Positions 49,042 through 57,846 of a DNA stretch of 64,000 nucleotides are shown here, in pieces (positions within the stretch are counted from its first letter, which is position 1; each line of letters begins with the position of its first letter). Position numbers and translations under genes: made by a program. The stretch spans positions 1 through 64,000 of the forward strand of contig DATGQD010000011.1 in NCBI GenBank assembly GCA_035304385.1. The letters are read 5' to 3'. Under the pieces are notes generated by a model. The model had not been told where the DNA came from, searched no databases, and worked only from the letters and a program-made list of their open reading frames with translations. This DNA is from ZC4RG29 sp035304385. Lineage in GTDB: Bacteria > Bacteroidota > Bacteroidia > Cytophagales > Cyclobacteriaceae.

Positions 49042-50442
49042 ATGAAGATCAAACTCAAGACATACCGAAAGACGCTCCTGGCGGATACGCTTACCCCCGT
49101 GAATATTTACCTGAAGCTGCGCGACGTGTTTGCTGCCAGCATCCTGCTTGAAAGTTCCGACTACCATGGGCACGAAAACAGTCTTTCGTTCATTTGCTGT
49201 GAACCGATTGCCTCCTTTTCCGTTGCGAACGGCATCGCAACGGTTGCTTACCCCGGTTCACCGCCTGCAAAAACAACTATTGAACAGAAGGGGCAGGTAA
49301 CAACCCTGCTTGAAGAATTCCTGGAGTCGTTTGAGCCCGACCCTGACATTCGCTCCAAGCACCCCAACTGTGGGCTGTTCGGCTATATGGCGTATGACAG
49401 CGTCCGCTACTTCGAAGACATAGAGCTCTCGGTGCCGCAGCCGCTCATGCCGGATATTCAGTACAAGCTGTACCGCTACGTCATTGTGGTCGACCACTTT
49501 TCCAATGAACTTTCCCTTTATGAGCATAGTACCGGTAACGGTGCTCCCTCCAACCTGGATAAGGTGGAACAAATCATACTGAGTAATCGGTTTTCAACAT
49601 ACCCGTTCTCGATCCGGGGAGATGAAGAAGGCAACTGTACCGACAGCGCGTTTCTTGAAATGATCGAAAAAGGGAAGGAGCACTGCTTTCGGGGCGACGT
49701 CTTCCAGATTGTGTTGTCGCGTCGCTTCAGCCGCGGTTTCGCAGGCGACGAGTTCAATGTGTATCGCGCACTCCGGTCGATCAACCCGTCGCCGTATCTG
49801 TTCTATTTTGACTACGGCAATTTCAAGCTTATGGGATCATCGCCGGAAGCGCAACTTCAGGTGAGTAAAGGCAAGGCGCATATCTATCCCATCGCAGGCA
49901 CATTCCGAAGAACGGGTAACGACCAGGAAGACGCCGCCCTCGCTGCCAAACTTACTGAAGATGAAAAGGAAAATGCGGAACACGTGATGCTGGTGGACCT
50001 GGCCCGCAACGACATGAGCCGGAATGCTAAGAACGTCCATGTGGAGATCTTTAAAGAGATCCAGTTTTATTCTCATGTCATCCACCTGGTGTCCAAAGTT
50101 ACGGGTGATCTCGCGCCGGAATCTTCCGTAGTGCGCATGGCGGCCGACACCTTCCCGGCCGGCACACTTTCCGGGGCGCCCAAACATATGGCCATGACCC
50201 TTATTAACCGATATGAAAATGTAAACCGGAGTTTTTATGGAGGGGCGATCGGCATCATCGGCTTTGATGGATCATTCAATCACGCCATCATGATCCGTAC
50301 GCTGCTCAGCCACAACAACCGGCTCATTTTTCAGGCCGGCGCGGGCATCGTGTCAAAGTCGAACAGTGAAAGCGAACTGCAGGAGGTAAACAATAAGGTG
50401 GAGGCGCTTCGCAAAGCACTCCTGATGGCGGAAAAAATTTAG
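49042..50442 (+). CDS. trpE: Anthranilate synthase component I, 466 aa
   Basis: Makes anthranilate from chorismate with ammonia from TrpG. LESSDYHGHENSLSFICCEP holds the tryptophan feedback site (LLESSD), and EAQLQVSKGKAHIYPIAGTFRR, LVDLARNDMSRNA, TFPAGTLSGAPKHMAM and YGGAIGIIGFDG line the active site. ATG 49042 is the family start, 48 nt after the attenuator. First structural trp gene, 13 bp before trpG. Confidence 0.96.
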   Translation: MKIKLKTYRKTLLADTLTPVNIYLKLRDVFAASILLESSDYHGHENSLSFICCEPIASFSVANGIATVAYPGSPPAKTTIEQKGQVTTLLEEFLESFEPDPDIRSKHPNCGLFGYMAYDSVRYFEDIELSVPQPLMPDIQYKLYRYVIVVDHFSNELSLYEHSTGNGAPSNLDKVEQIILSNRFSTYPFSIRGDEEGNCTDSAFLEMIEKGKEHCFRGDVFQIVLSRRFSRGFAGDEFNVYRALRSINPSPYLFYFDYGNFKLMGSSPEAQLQVSKGKAHIYPIAGTFRRTGNDQEDAALAAKLTEDEKENAEHVMLVDLARNDMSRNAKNVHVEIFKEIQFYSHVIHLVSKVTGDLAPESSVVRMAADTFPAGTLSGAPKHMAMTLINRYENVNRSFYGGAIGIIGFDGSFNHAIMIRTLLSHNNRLIFQAGAGIVSKSNSESELQEVNNKVEALRKALLMAEKI

Positions 50443-50455
50443 CGACTGAACTACA

Positions 50456-51031
50456 ATGAAAATACTGGTACTCGATAACTACGACTCTTTTACCTACAAC
50501 CTCGTTCATATCCTACGGGAATTGGGCCACAACCCCGACGTGTACCGCAACGATAAGATCACGACGGAAGCCGTAAAGGAGTATGATAAAATTTTGATTT
50601 CTCCGGGCCCCGGACTCCCCGACGAGGCCGGCGTCATGAAGGATGTAATCCGAACGTACTCACAGCAGAAAAGCATATTGGGAATATGCCTCGGCCTTCA
50701 GGGAATTGGTGAAGTGTTCGGCGCCAGCCTGTTTAATATTCCGAAGGTGTTGCACGGTGTAACTACGACTACAACGGTGTCCGACCCGGATGAAGTGTTG
50801 TTCCAAAATGTAACGCCTTCATTCCTTGCCACCCATTACCACTCCTGGGCTGTCGACCCGAACACCATTCCCGACTCCCTCGTGGTGACGGCGACGAACG
50901 AAGATGGGCTGGTCATGGGAATCCGGCACCGGGAATTTGATGTGAGAGGATTGCAATTTCACCCGGAGTCGGTTATGACCACCGAGGGACCGAAGATGCT
51001 TAGAAACTGGTTACAGTACCATAAGATATAA
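50456..51031 (+). CDS. trpG: Anthranilate synthase glutamine amidotransferase component, 191 aa
   Basis: Class I amidotransferase: LISPGPGLPDEAG oxyanion part, catalytic C78 in GICLGLQGIGE, and the His/Glu pair in LQFHPESVMTTEG. LDNYDSFTYNLVHIL is the usual start. Separate from trpD here. Confidence 0.96.
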   Translation: MKILVLDNYDSFTYNLVHILRELGHNPDVYRNDKITTEAVKEYDKILISPGPGLPDEAGVMKDVIRTYSQQKSILGICLGLQGIGEVFGASLFNIPKVLHGVTTTTTVSDPDEVLFQNVTPSFLATHYHSWAVDPNTIPDSLVVTATNEDGLVMGIRHREFDVRGLQFHPESVMTTEGPKMLRNWLQYHKI

Positions 51032-51044
51032 ACGCAAGAGCGCT

Positions 51045-52031
51045 ATGAAACAGATATTAAGCGAGCTCATCGACCATCGATCTCTTTCCAGGGAGACGGC
51101 GCATCGCGTGCTGGTCGACCTGGCCACAGGAAAATACAACCCAAGCCAAACGGCTGCATTTATGACCGTATACATGATGCGGAGCATAACGGTCGATGAA
51201 CTGGAAGGATTTCGGGATGCTATGCTGGAACTGTGTCACCGGATGGATTTCGACCGACCCGTCATGGACGTGTGCGGCACAGGTGGCGACTCGAAAAACA
51301 CGTTTAACATTTCCACGCTCTCCAGTTTTGTGATCGCCGCCGCAGGTCAACCCGTAGCCAAGCACGGAAACTATGGTGTATCGTCAGCGTGCGGATCATC
51401 AAATCTGCTGGAATACTTCGGCTACAAGTTTTCCAACGACGCCGACGCGCTCCGACGCACTCTGGATCGCGCCAACATTTGCTTTATGCACGCGCCGCTC
51501 TTTCACCCGGCTATGAAAAACGTTGCGCCGATTCGGCGTGAACTGGGCGTGAAGACCTTCTTCAATATGTTGGGGCCCATGGTAAACCCTGCTTTTCCCG
51601 AGCGCCAGCTTGTCGGGGTGTTCAACCTGGAGTTGGCGAGAAAGTTTGGCTACCTGTACCAGCAGTCGGGCAAAGAATACGTCATTCTCCATTCCCTCGA
51701 CGGATATGACGAAGTTTCTTTGACAGGGCCATACAAATATTTCTACAACGGCGGCGAACAGATTGCCGACCCGACCGATCTGGGATTTGAACTGCACGCC
51801 CCGTCGGATTTGCATGGTGGCGACACGGTTGAGGCGTCGGCGCGCATCTTTCTGAGTATACTTGAAGGAAAAGGCACCAGGGCCCAGAACGACGCGGTGG
51901 TAGCGAACGCCGCCATGGCGTTGTACTGTGCGGACCAGCAGGGGGGACTGGAAGATGCGATCGTTCGCGCGCGCGAAGCGCTGGTCTCCGGCAAGGCGCT
52001 GGAGAAATTCAAACTGTTCCTGGAAAACTAA
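51045..52031 (+). CDS. trpD: Anthranilate phosphoribosyltransferase, 328 aa
   Basis: Transfers phosphoribose from PRPP to anthranilate. VCGTGGDSKNTFNIST is the PRPP loop, AKHGNYGVSSACGSSNLLE and FNMLGPMVNPAFPERQLVGVF are family signatures. Starts 13 bp after trpG. Confidence 0.96.
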   Translation: MKQILSELIDHRSLSRETAHRVLVDLATGKYNPSQTAAFMTVYMMRSITVDELEGFRDAMLELCHRMDFDRPVMDVCGTGGDSKNTFNISTLSSFVIAAAGQPVAKHGNYGVSSACGSSNLLEYFGYKFSNDADALRRTLDRANICFMHAPLFHPAMKNVAPIRRELGVKTFFNMLGPMVNPAFPERQLVGVFNLELARKFGYLYQQSGKEYVILHSLDGYDEVSLTGPYKYFYNGGEQIADPTDLGFELHAPSDLHGGDTVEASARIFLSILEGKGTRAQNDAVVANAAMALYCADQQGGLEDAIVRAREALVSGKALEKFKLFLEN

Positions 52032-52038
52032 AAAACGG

Positions 52039-52848
52039 ATGAATATCCTCGATGAAATCATAGCCCACAAACGCAAGGAGACGGAAGAGCGCAAAGGCTT
52101 GTACCCGGTCCGCTTGCTGGAGCAAAGCATTTACTTTGACACGCCGTGTGTGTCGATGCGGCATTATATCCGCAGGCCCGACAAGTCGGGGATCATTGCG
52201 GAGATCAAACGGAAATCGCCTTCGAAAGGCATCATTAATGCCCATGTGTCGGTTGAGCGCGTTTCGATAGGATACATGCAGGCGGGAGCATCTGCAATTT
52301 CGGTGCTCACCGATCAAAAATACTTTGGCGGTAGCAATGCAGACCTGACGACGGCGCGTAAGTTCAACTTTTGTCCTATTCTTCGGAAGGACTTCACCGT
52401 TGACGAATACCAGATCATCGAAGCCAAGTCGATCGGCGCTGACGTGATACTTCTGATCGCTGCGGCCCTTGACGCGACGGCGCTGAAATCGCTGACAGCG
52501 TTCGCGCATTCGTTAGGCCTGGAGGTACTGTTGGAAGTACACACACGCGAAGAACTGGAATATAGCCTGGACGCGGGCGCCGACTTGATCGGCGTAAACA
52601 ACCGTAATCTGAAAACCTTTACGATCAGCCTCGACATTTCGAGGGAACTTGCACCGATGATTCCGAATGAGGTTGTAAAAGTGTCAGAAAGCGGGATAGA
52701 GTCGCCGGACACTATCCTGGATTTGCGCAAGGTCGGATACGAGGGATTTTTGATGGGCCAGAATTTCATGCAACACGGCAGCCCTGAAAAGGCGTGCAAA
52801 GAATTCATCGACGAGCTTCGAAAGAGGGAAAGCCAGAAGGTACAATGA
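52039..52848 (+). CDS. trpC: Indole-3-glycerol phosphate synthase, 269 aa
   Basis: TIM-barrel enzyme: IIAEIKRKSPSKGII with the catalytic Lys, SVLTDQKYFGGS, PILRKDFTVDEYQI and LIGVNNRNLKTF. ATG 52039 follows the trpD stop by 7 bp. Not fused to trpF. Confidence 0.96.
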   Translation: MNILDEIIAHKRKETEERKGLYPVRLLEQSIYFDTPCVSMRHYIRRPDKSGIIAEIKRKSPSKGIINAHVSVERVSIGYMQAGASAISVLTDQKYFGGSNADLTTARKFNFCPILRKDFTVDEYQIIEAKSIGADVILLIAAALDATALKSLTAFAHSLGLEVLLEVHTREELEYSLDAGADLIGVNNRNLKTFTISLDISRELAPMIPNEVVKVSESGIESPDTILDLRKVGYEGFLMGQNFMQHGSPEKACKEFIDELRKRESQKVQ

Positions 52849-53489
52849 TCGAGGGCGTAGACATCAGGATAAAGGTGTGTGGGATGCGAGCGGCACAAAA
52901 CATCGTGGATGTCGCCGCGCATCGTCCTGACTATATGGGATTCATTTTCTACCGCAAGTCGCCGCGATTTGTTGGCGATGAATTCAGTGTACCCGCCGAC
53001 CTTCCGTCGACAATAAAACGCGTTGGTGTTTTTGTTAACGCCTCAGCCGACAATATCATCAGCACGGCCGGGACACACGCCTTGTGGGCTGCGCAACTCC
53101 ACGGCCATGAGAGCCCGGAACTGTGCGATACTGTGCGTGCGGCAGGGTACAAAGTGATTAAAGCGTTTCCTGTAGATACGAACTTCGACTTTGCCAGGAC
53201 GTCGGCATATAAAGGGTCAGTCGACTATTTCCTTTTCGACACGAAGGGACCGCTCCACGGCGGCAACGCTATGCGGTTCGACTGGAGTTTGCTTCAGCAA
53301 TACGATCAGTCGGTGCCTTTCTTCTTGAGCGGGGGGCTTTCGCCTGACAACGTTTCCGGCATATCGAAACTGGAGGGCATGAACATCCATGCACTGGATG
53401 TTAACAGTGGTGTGGAAAGCGCACCTGGCATGAAGGATTTGAAGAAGCTTAAAGATTTTATGAATGCCGCCGCCACGGCGCTGAAATGA
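52845..53489 (+). CDS. trpF: Phosphoribosylanthranilate isomerase, 214 aa
   Basis: KVCGMRAAQNI holds the catalytic Cys, GFIFYRKSPRFV the phosphate-binding start, VGVFVNA and LSGGLSPDNVSGI later barrel strands with a catalytic Asp near DYFLFDTKG. ATGA overlap with trpC at 52845-52848. The C-terminus also overlaps trpB by 4 bp. Confidence 0.95.
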   Translation: MIEGVDIRIKVCGMRAAQNIVDVAAHRPDYMGFIFYRKSPRFVGDEFSVPADLPSTIKRVGVFVNASADNIISTAGTHALWAAQLHGHESPELCDTVRAAGYKVIKAFPVDTNFDFARTSAYKGSVDYFLFDTKGPLHGGNAMRFDWSLLQQYDQSVPFFLSGGLSPDNVSGISKLEGMNIHALDVNSGVESAPGMKDLKKLKDFMNAAATALK

Positions 53490-54688
53490 ATGCTAAAAGA
53501 AATAATATGACCTACAAGGTTGACGAACGCGGCTACTACGGAAAATTCGGTGGTGCCTATATTCCTGAAATGCTCTATCCCAATGTGGAGGAGTTGCGCG
53601 CCCGCTACCTGGACATTCTGAATGATTCCGGGTTTCAGGAAGAATTCAGGGCGTTGCTAAGAGACTATGTAGGCAGGCCTACGCCGCTGTACCTTGCGCG
53701 GCGTCTCTCGGAGGCGGTCGGCGCGCGGATTTACCTGAAGCGTGAGGACCTGTGCCACACCGGTGCGCACAAGGTCAACAACACAATAGGACAGATCCTG
53801 CTTGCACGCAGGCTTGGAAAGGAAAAGATCATTGCCGAAACCGGGGCCGGCCAGCATGGGGTGGCCACGGCGACGGTATGCGCCCTCATGGGCATGGAGT
53901 GTATTGTATACATGGGCAAGGTCGACATGGAGCGCCAACGCCCCAACGTCGAACGGATGCGTATACTCGGAGCCACCGTTGTCCCGGCAGAGAGCGGCAA
54001 CATGACCTTGAAGGATGCTACCAACGAGGCAATGCGGCATTGGATCAATAACCCAACCGACACGCACTACATTATCGGTTCGGTGGTGGGACCTCATCCG
54101 TATCCTGACATGGTGGCTCGGTTTCAGTCGGTGATCAGCGAAGAGATGAAAGCGCAGTTGAAGGAGGTTACGGGACGGGCGTATCCCGACTGGGTCATTG
54201 CATGTGTCGGGGGTGGAAGCAACGCGGCAGGGGCCTACTACCACTACCTCGACGACAGCCGTGTAAAACTTGTAGCTGTCGAGGCAGCGGGCCACGGTCT
54301 GGATTCGGGCGAGTCAGCCGCCACCACTGCATTGGGCCGCCCGGGCGTGCTTCACGGAAGCAAGACGCTGCTTATGCAGACGGATGACGGCCAGGTAATC
54401 GAGCCCTATTCCATTTCAGCGGGTCTGGATTATCCGGGTATAGGTCCTATGCACGCGCACCTCTTTGACACGGGCCGCGTGGCGTTTCTCAACGCTACCG
54501 ATGATGAGGCGATGGAGGCCGGCATCAGGCTTAGCCGGCTGGAGGGAATTATTCCTGCCATTGAATCGGCGCACGCCCTGGCAGGGCTGGACAAGCTTTC
54601 ACTTTCAAAAGAGGATGTAGTCGTAGTCAACCTGTCGGGAAGAGGGGATAAGGACCTGGAGACATACATCCGCTGGGGGAAATACTAG
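53486..54688 (+). CDS. trpB: Tryptophan synthase beta chain, 400 aa
   Basis: PLP enzyme condensing indole and serine. KREDLCHTGAHKVNNTIGQI contains the PLP Lys in HK, GAGQHGVATATV and CVGGGSNAAGAYYHY are the phosphate and PLP sites. ATGA overlap with trpF; an internal ATG at 53507 (MTYKVDERGYYGKFGGAY) is a possible alternative start. Confidence 0.97.
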   Translation: MNAKRNNMTYKVDERGYYGKFGGAYIPEMLYPNVEELRARYLDILNDSGFQEEFRALLRDYVGRPTPLYLARRLSEAVGARIYLKREDLCHTGAHKVNNTIGQILLARRLGKEKIIAETGAGQHGVATATVCALMGMECIVYMGKVDMERQRPNVERMRILGATVVPAESGNMTLKDATNEAMRHWINNPTDTHYIIGSVVGPHPYPDMVARFQSVISEEMKAQLKEVTGRAYPDWVIACVGGGSNAAGAYYHYLDDSRVKLVAVEAAGHGLDSGESAATTALGRPGVLHGSKTLLMQTDDGQVIEPYSISAGLDYPGIGPMHAHLFDTGRVAFLNATDDEAMEAGIRLSRLEGIIPAIESAHALAGLDKLSLSKEDVVVVNLSGRGDKDLETYIRWGKY

Positions 54689-54693
54689 AGTTC

Positions 54694-55485
54694 ATGAAAA
54701 ATAACAGGCTAACAAAATTGTTTGCGTCCGACAAAAGGAACCTGCTGTCGGTGTATTATACCGCGGGCTATCCGCAGCTGACAGATACAGTGAGAATCGC
54801 CCGGGCATTGGAGGCCGCCGGTGCGGACTTTCTGGAAATCGGGATTCCATTTTCAGACCCGGTCGCCGACGGTCCCACCATACAGGCCAGCAACAAGATT
54901 GCGCTCGACAATGGGATGCACTTACGTCTGCTCATCGAGCAGGTGGCTGAACTCAGGCGCGTGTCGGAGATCCCCGTGATCCTGATGGGATATCTCAACC
55001 CGGCAATGCAATACGGGCTCGAGGCGTTCTGTGCCGACGCGGAGCGTGCCGGCGTGGATGGCCTGATCCTGCCTGATATGCCCCTGGAGGAGTTTTTGGC
55101 CGAATACAAACCGCTGTTCGACAAGCACAAGTTGCACAGCACGTTCCTGATCTCGCCGACTACATCGGAACATCGGATCCGGCGCATTGATGCCGCAAGC
55201 ACGGCTTTTATCTATGCGGTGGCCGCCTCCAGTACAACGGGTGTGAAAGATCGGTTTACTGATTCCCAGATCGCTTATTTCAAAAGGCTGAAGGAGATGA
55301 ATCTGAAGAATCCCTTTGTGATCGGATTCGGTATTGCGAATAACGCATCGTTCAGCCAGGCATGTGCTTACGGTGCAGGCGCCGTGGTGGGGAGCGCCTT
55401 CATCAACGTGCTGCGCGAAAGCAAAAACCTCGAAGAGGATATACCCCGGTTTGTGAATTCACTGAAAGACGGTAAAGTGGTTTGA
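54694..55485 (+). CDS. trpA: Tryptophan synthase alpha chain, 263 aa
   Basis: Cleaves indole-3-glycerol phosphate. Catalytic Glu and Asp are in GADFLEIGIPFSDPVADGPT; DGLILPDMPLEE and VAASSTTGVKDRF are the loops of the active site. Starts 5 bp after trpB, and its stop is 1 bp before the DAHP synthase gene. Confidence 0.96.
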   Translation: MKNNRLTKLFASDKRNLLSVYYTAGYPQLTDTVRIARALEAAGADFLEIGIPFSDPVADGPTIQASNKIALDNGMHLRLLIEQVAELRRVSEIPVILMGYLNPAMQYGLEAFCADAERAGVDGLILPDMPLEEFLAEYKPLFDKHKLHSTFLISPTTSEHRIRRIDAASTAFIYAVAASSTTGVKDRFTDSQIAYFKRLKEMNLKNPFVIGFGIANNASFSQACAYGAGAVVGSAFINVLRESKNLEEDIPRFVNSLKDGKVV

Positions 55486-55486
55486 G

Positions 55487-56497
55487 ATGATCGTACAGTT
55501 AAAACGAAATATATCGGACGAACAGGCTGCCGCGATAGCGGGCCAAATGTCGGCCGTAGGTTACAAGACAACACATGTGGTCACGGGTGACGGCTCGTAC
55601 CTGGTAGGTATTGGCAACAAGGAGTTCGACATCCGCAAGCTTGGTCACTTGGACGGTGTCGCCGATGTGCATCGCGTGTCAGACGCCTACAAGCTGGTAT
55701 CCAGGAAGTGGAAGGTTCGACGTACCGTCATCGATCTTGGCGATGGCGTCGTCATCGGCGACGGCAACCTGGCGCTCATGGCCGGACCCTGTTCGATTGA
55801 AGGTGAAGAGCAGGTGGCGGCAACCCTTGCCCACCTCCGTGAGAACAATGTGAGCATTATGCGCGGCGGTGTATTCAAGCCGCGAAGTTCACCGTATGCA
55901 TTCAGGGGGTTGGGAACCGAAGGACTTAAAATGTGGCATCGGCAAGCCCGTGCTGCCGGTATCAAGATCATCTCGGAAGTCATGCAGGTCTCCCAGATTG
56001 ATGAAATGATAGACTACGTCGATATCTTTCAGGTGGGCGCCCGCAATACGCAGAATTTTAATTTGCTGGACGCGCTGGGGAAGGCCGGAAAGCCGGTTAT
56101 GATCAAGCGCGGTATCTCGGGCACCATTGAGGAGCTTCTGTACTCGGCCGAGTATGTTTTTTCTGCTGGCAACGAGCAGCTGATCCTTTGTGAGCGAGGC
56201 ATTCGTACTTACGAGCGCGCCAGCCGAAATACGCTTGACATCAACGCCATACCTATCCTGAGAGAAAAGTCGCATCTTCCCGTTGTCGCGGACCCTTCCC
56301 ACGGGATTGGCATTCGCGAGCACGTAGAGCCTGTGGCGCTGGCGGCAGTAATTGCGGGCGCTGACGGAATTATTTACGAGACACACCAGTCGCCGGAATC
56401 TGCCGCCTCCGACGGACAACAGACACTCAACTTTGGAGAGTCGGCCCGACTTATCGAGAAAGCAAGAAAGGTGCTGGCCTTACGGCAGCACTTTTAA
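55487..56497 (+). CDS. aroF: 3-deoxy-7-phosphoheptulonate (DAHP) synthase, AroF/Thermotoga type, 336 aa
   Basis: First enzyme of the shikimate pathway. An N-terminal ferredoxin-like regulatory domain (about 1-75, TTHVVTGDGSYLVGIG) precedes the catalytic barrel: MAGPCSIEGEEQV, RGGVFKPRSSPYAFRG, VGARNTQNFNLL, VVADPSHGIGIREHVEP. As last gene of the trp operon it would be regulated by the Trp attenuator, linking supply of chorismate to Trp demand. No fused chorismate mutase. Confidence 0.95.
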   Translation: MIVQLKRNISDEQAAAIAGQMSAVGYKTTHVVTGDGSYLVGIGNKEFDIRKLGHLDGVADVHRVSDAYKLVSRKWKVRRTVIDLGDGVVIGDGNLALMAGPCSIEGEEQVAATLAHLRENNVSIMRGGVFKPRSSPYAFRGLGTEGLKMWHRQARAAGIKIISEVMQVSQIDEMIDYVDIFQVGARNTQNFNLLDALGKAGKPVMIKRGISGTIEELLYSAEYVFSAGNEQLILCERGIRTYERASRNTLDINAIPILREKSHLPVVADPSHGIGIREHVEPVALAAVIAGADGIIYETHQSPESAASDGQQTLNFGESARLIEKARKVLALRQHF

Positions 56498-56517
56498 ATA
56501 GGCAAACAGAGAACGAC

Positions 56518-56865
56518 ATGACCGTATTTGGAATCAAGAACTGCAACACAGTGAAGCGAGCGTTGGAATGGCTCGGATCACACGATGTGTCTTACGATTT
56601 TCACGATTACAAGGCGAAGGGTATCACCGCCGCGAAACTCCGGGAGTGGAGCCGGCAAGTGGGATGGGAAACGCTCGTCAACCGCAGAGGCACCACGTGG
56701 CGACAGCTCGATGACGCGCAGAAGGAGCAAGTCACGAATCAAACCGCAGCGATACGGTTAATGACGGAGAAACCTTCTGTAATCCGCCGGCCTTTGATTG
56801 AAAAGGACGGTAAGGTGGTTGCGGTGGGCTTTGACGAGGGGGAGTACGAGAGGATTTTTGATTAG
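56518..56865 (+). CDS. ArsC/Spx-family reductase-like protein (YffB type), 115 aa
   Basis: Thioredoxin-like fold: MTVFGIKNCNTVKRALEWL with a single Cys (C9), DYKAKGITAAKLREW, LVNRRGTTWRQL and KPSVIRRPLIEKDGKVVAVGFDEGEYE. These match YffB/ArsC-like proteins that lack arsenate reductase function evidence. 20 bp after aroF, probably cotranscribed. Role unknown. Confidence 0.9.
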   Translation: MTVFGIKNCNTVKRALEWLGSHDVSYDFHDYKAKGITAAKLREWSRQVGWETLVNRRGTTWRQLDDAQKEQVTNQTAAIRLMTEKPSVIRRPLIEKDGKVVAVGFDEGEYERIFD

Positions 56866-56889
56866 CAGGTGGGGTCGCCTGGCGGCGAC

Positions 56890-57245
56890 GGGGGTTGAAC
56901 CACAATAGGACACATAGAACAGGGCGCAGAGGCACCCGAATGTATTCAACGGACGCACAGCCGTGCGTCCCTACCGAGTGGCACCCACAGATTGCGTTTA
57001 GGTGAACCGCGACAATCAATACATCGACATCGCGTCGTTTACACGATACCTTTCAACGTGCCCGACTGCCGACCGAGGCCATGATGTTTTGTGACGACTT
57101 TGTGGACAGGCGGACCCTTCAATCTTCAACTCTTCAACCCTTTCTATACGGGCGCTGACGGGTTGGGTGTATTTGTTCAACGGACGCACAGCCGTGCGTC
57201 CCTACCTAGTACCACCCACAGATTGCGTTTAGGTGATGGGGAGGG
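56890..57245. repeat. Composite intergenic repeat, copies 2 and 3
   Basis: Modules in order: ACCACAATAGGACACATAGA; hairpin GGACGCACAGCCGTGCGTCC (56951-56970); core to 57058 (CGACAATCAATACATCGACA, ACACGATACCTTTCAA); 54-nt module CCCGACTGCC...GGACAGGCGG (57061-57115); nonamer tail (57117-57143); then a second hairpin (57182-57201) with a core truncated at 57238. No gene. Confidence 0.85.
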
Positions 57246-57246
57246 T

Positions 57247-57288
57247 AAAAAAAAGAAGCCCCGGCTTCTTACACGCGGGGCTTTCTTT
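57247..57288 (-). terminator. Terminator of the Hsp20 gene
   Basis: Minus strand: AAGCCCCG pairs with CGGGGCTT (57276-57283 with 57256-57263), followed by CTTCTTTTTTTT. Confidence 0.85.
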
Positions 57289-57292
57289 AACG

Positions 57293-57724
57293 TTATGAAA
57301 TTTCGATGGCCTTCTTTTCTTGTTTGGCTGGTGCTTTCTTTTTTACCGACAATTTCAGGACACCGTCCTTGTAATTTCCCTTAATGTCTTCGTCGCTAAC
57401 TGTTTCGGGAAGCGCGAAAGACCTGGAGAATGTCGTGTAGTTGAATTCTTTTCGGGTGTAGTTTTTTTCCTTCTCTTCCTTGCGGGCTTCTTTCTCCGCG
57501 GAGATGGTCAGTACACCGCGATCTACCGTGACCTTGAAATCTTTCTTTTCAAGACCCGGCGCAGCCAACTCGATCTCAAAAGAGTCATCTTTTTCTTGAA
57601 TGTTTACAGCTGGTATTGTCCGTTGCATCATATCGGAGTCAAAGAACCGATCGCCATCGAAAAAGTCGGACAACCAGGAGTCCCTCAACAATGAGGGCCA
57701 ATCAGAACGCTTAATAAGTGCCAT
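57293..57724 (-). CDS. Hsp20/alpha-crystallin small heat-shock protein, 143 aa
   Basis: ATP-independent chaperone that holds unfolding proteins. AVNIQEKDDSFEIELAAPGL, RGVLTISAEKEA and the C-terminal alpha-crystallin strand YKDGVLKLSVKKK are family motifs; the C-terminal IEIS is the I-x-I oligomerisation tail. A strong Shine-Dalgarno AAGGAGGT lies 6 bp before the ATG (57731-57738 on the plus strand), rare in this window. Confidence 0.95.
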   Translation of the reverse strand: MALIKRSDWPSLLRDSWLSDFFDGDRFFDSDMMQRTIPAVNIQEKDDSFEIELAAPGLEKKDFKVTVDRGVLTISAEKEARKEEKEKNYTRKEFNYTTFSRSFALPETVSDEDIKGNYKDGVLKLSVKKKAPAKQEKKAIEIS

Positions 57725-57729
57725 AATTA

Positions 57730-57737
57730 CCTCCTTG
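57730..57737 (-). promoter_or_regulatory. Strong Shine-Dalgarno site of the Hsp20 gene
   Basis: On the minus strand AAGGAGGT ends 5 to 6 nt before the ATG. Most genes in this window have no such sequence. The 57725-57846 gap otherwise holds no recognised promoter. Confidence 0.7.
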
Positions 57738-57846
57738 TTTTAATGTTTAACATGCCCCAATTTCCCCAATAAACGACGCATTCCCTATGACGTACGCAAG
57801 ACGGCGCCGCTGATATTTGTCAGGAACTTTTTTGTATCGTTGGAAC

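Noticed and set aside
48656..49045. 129-codon frame over thx and the trp leader
   Set aside because: It is an off-frame reading of thx, trpL and the attenuator, which are strongly supported.
57091..57384. 97-codon frame over the composite repeat and Hsp20 terminator
   Set aside because: Reads through repeat DNA and antisense to the Hsp20 gene.
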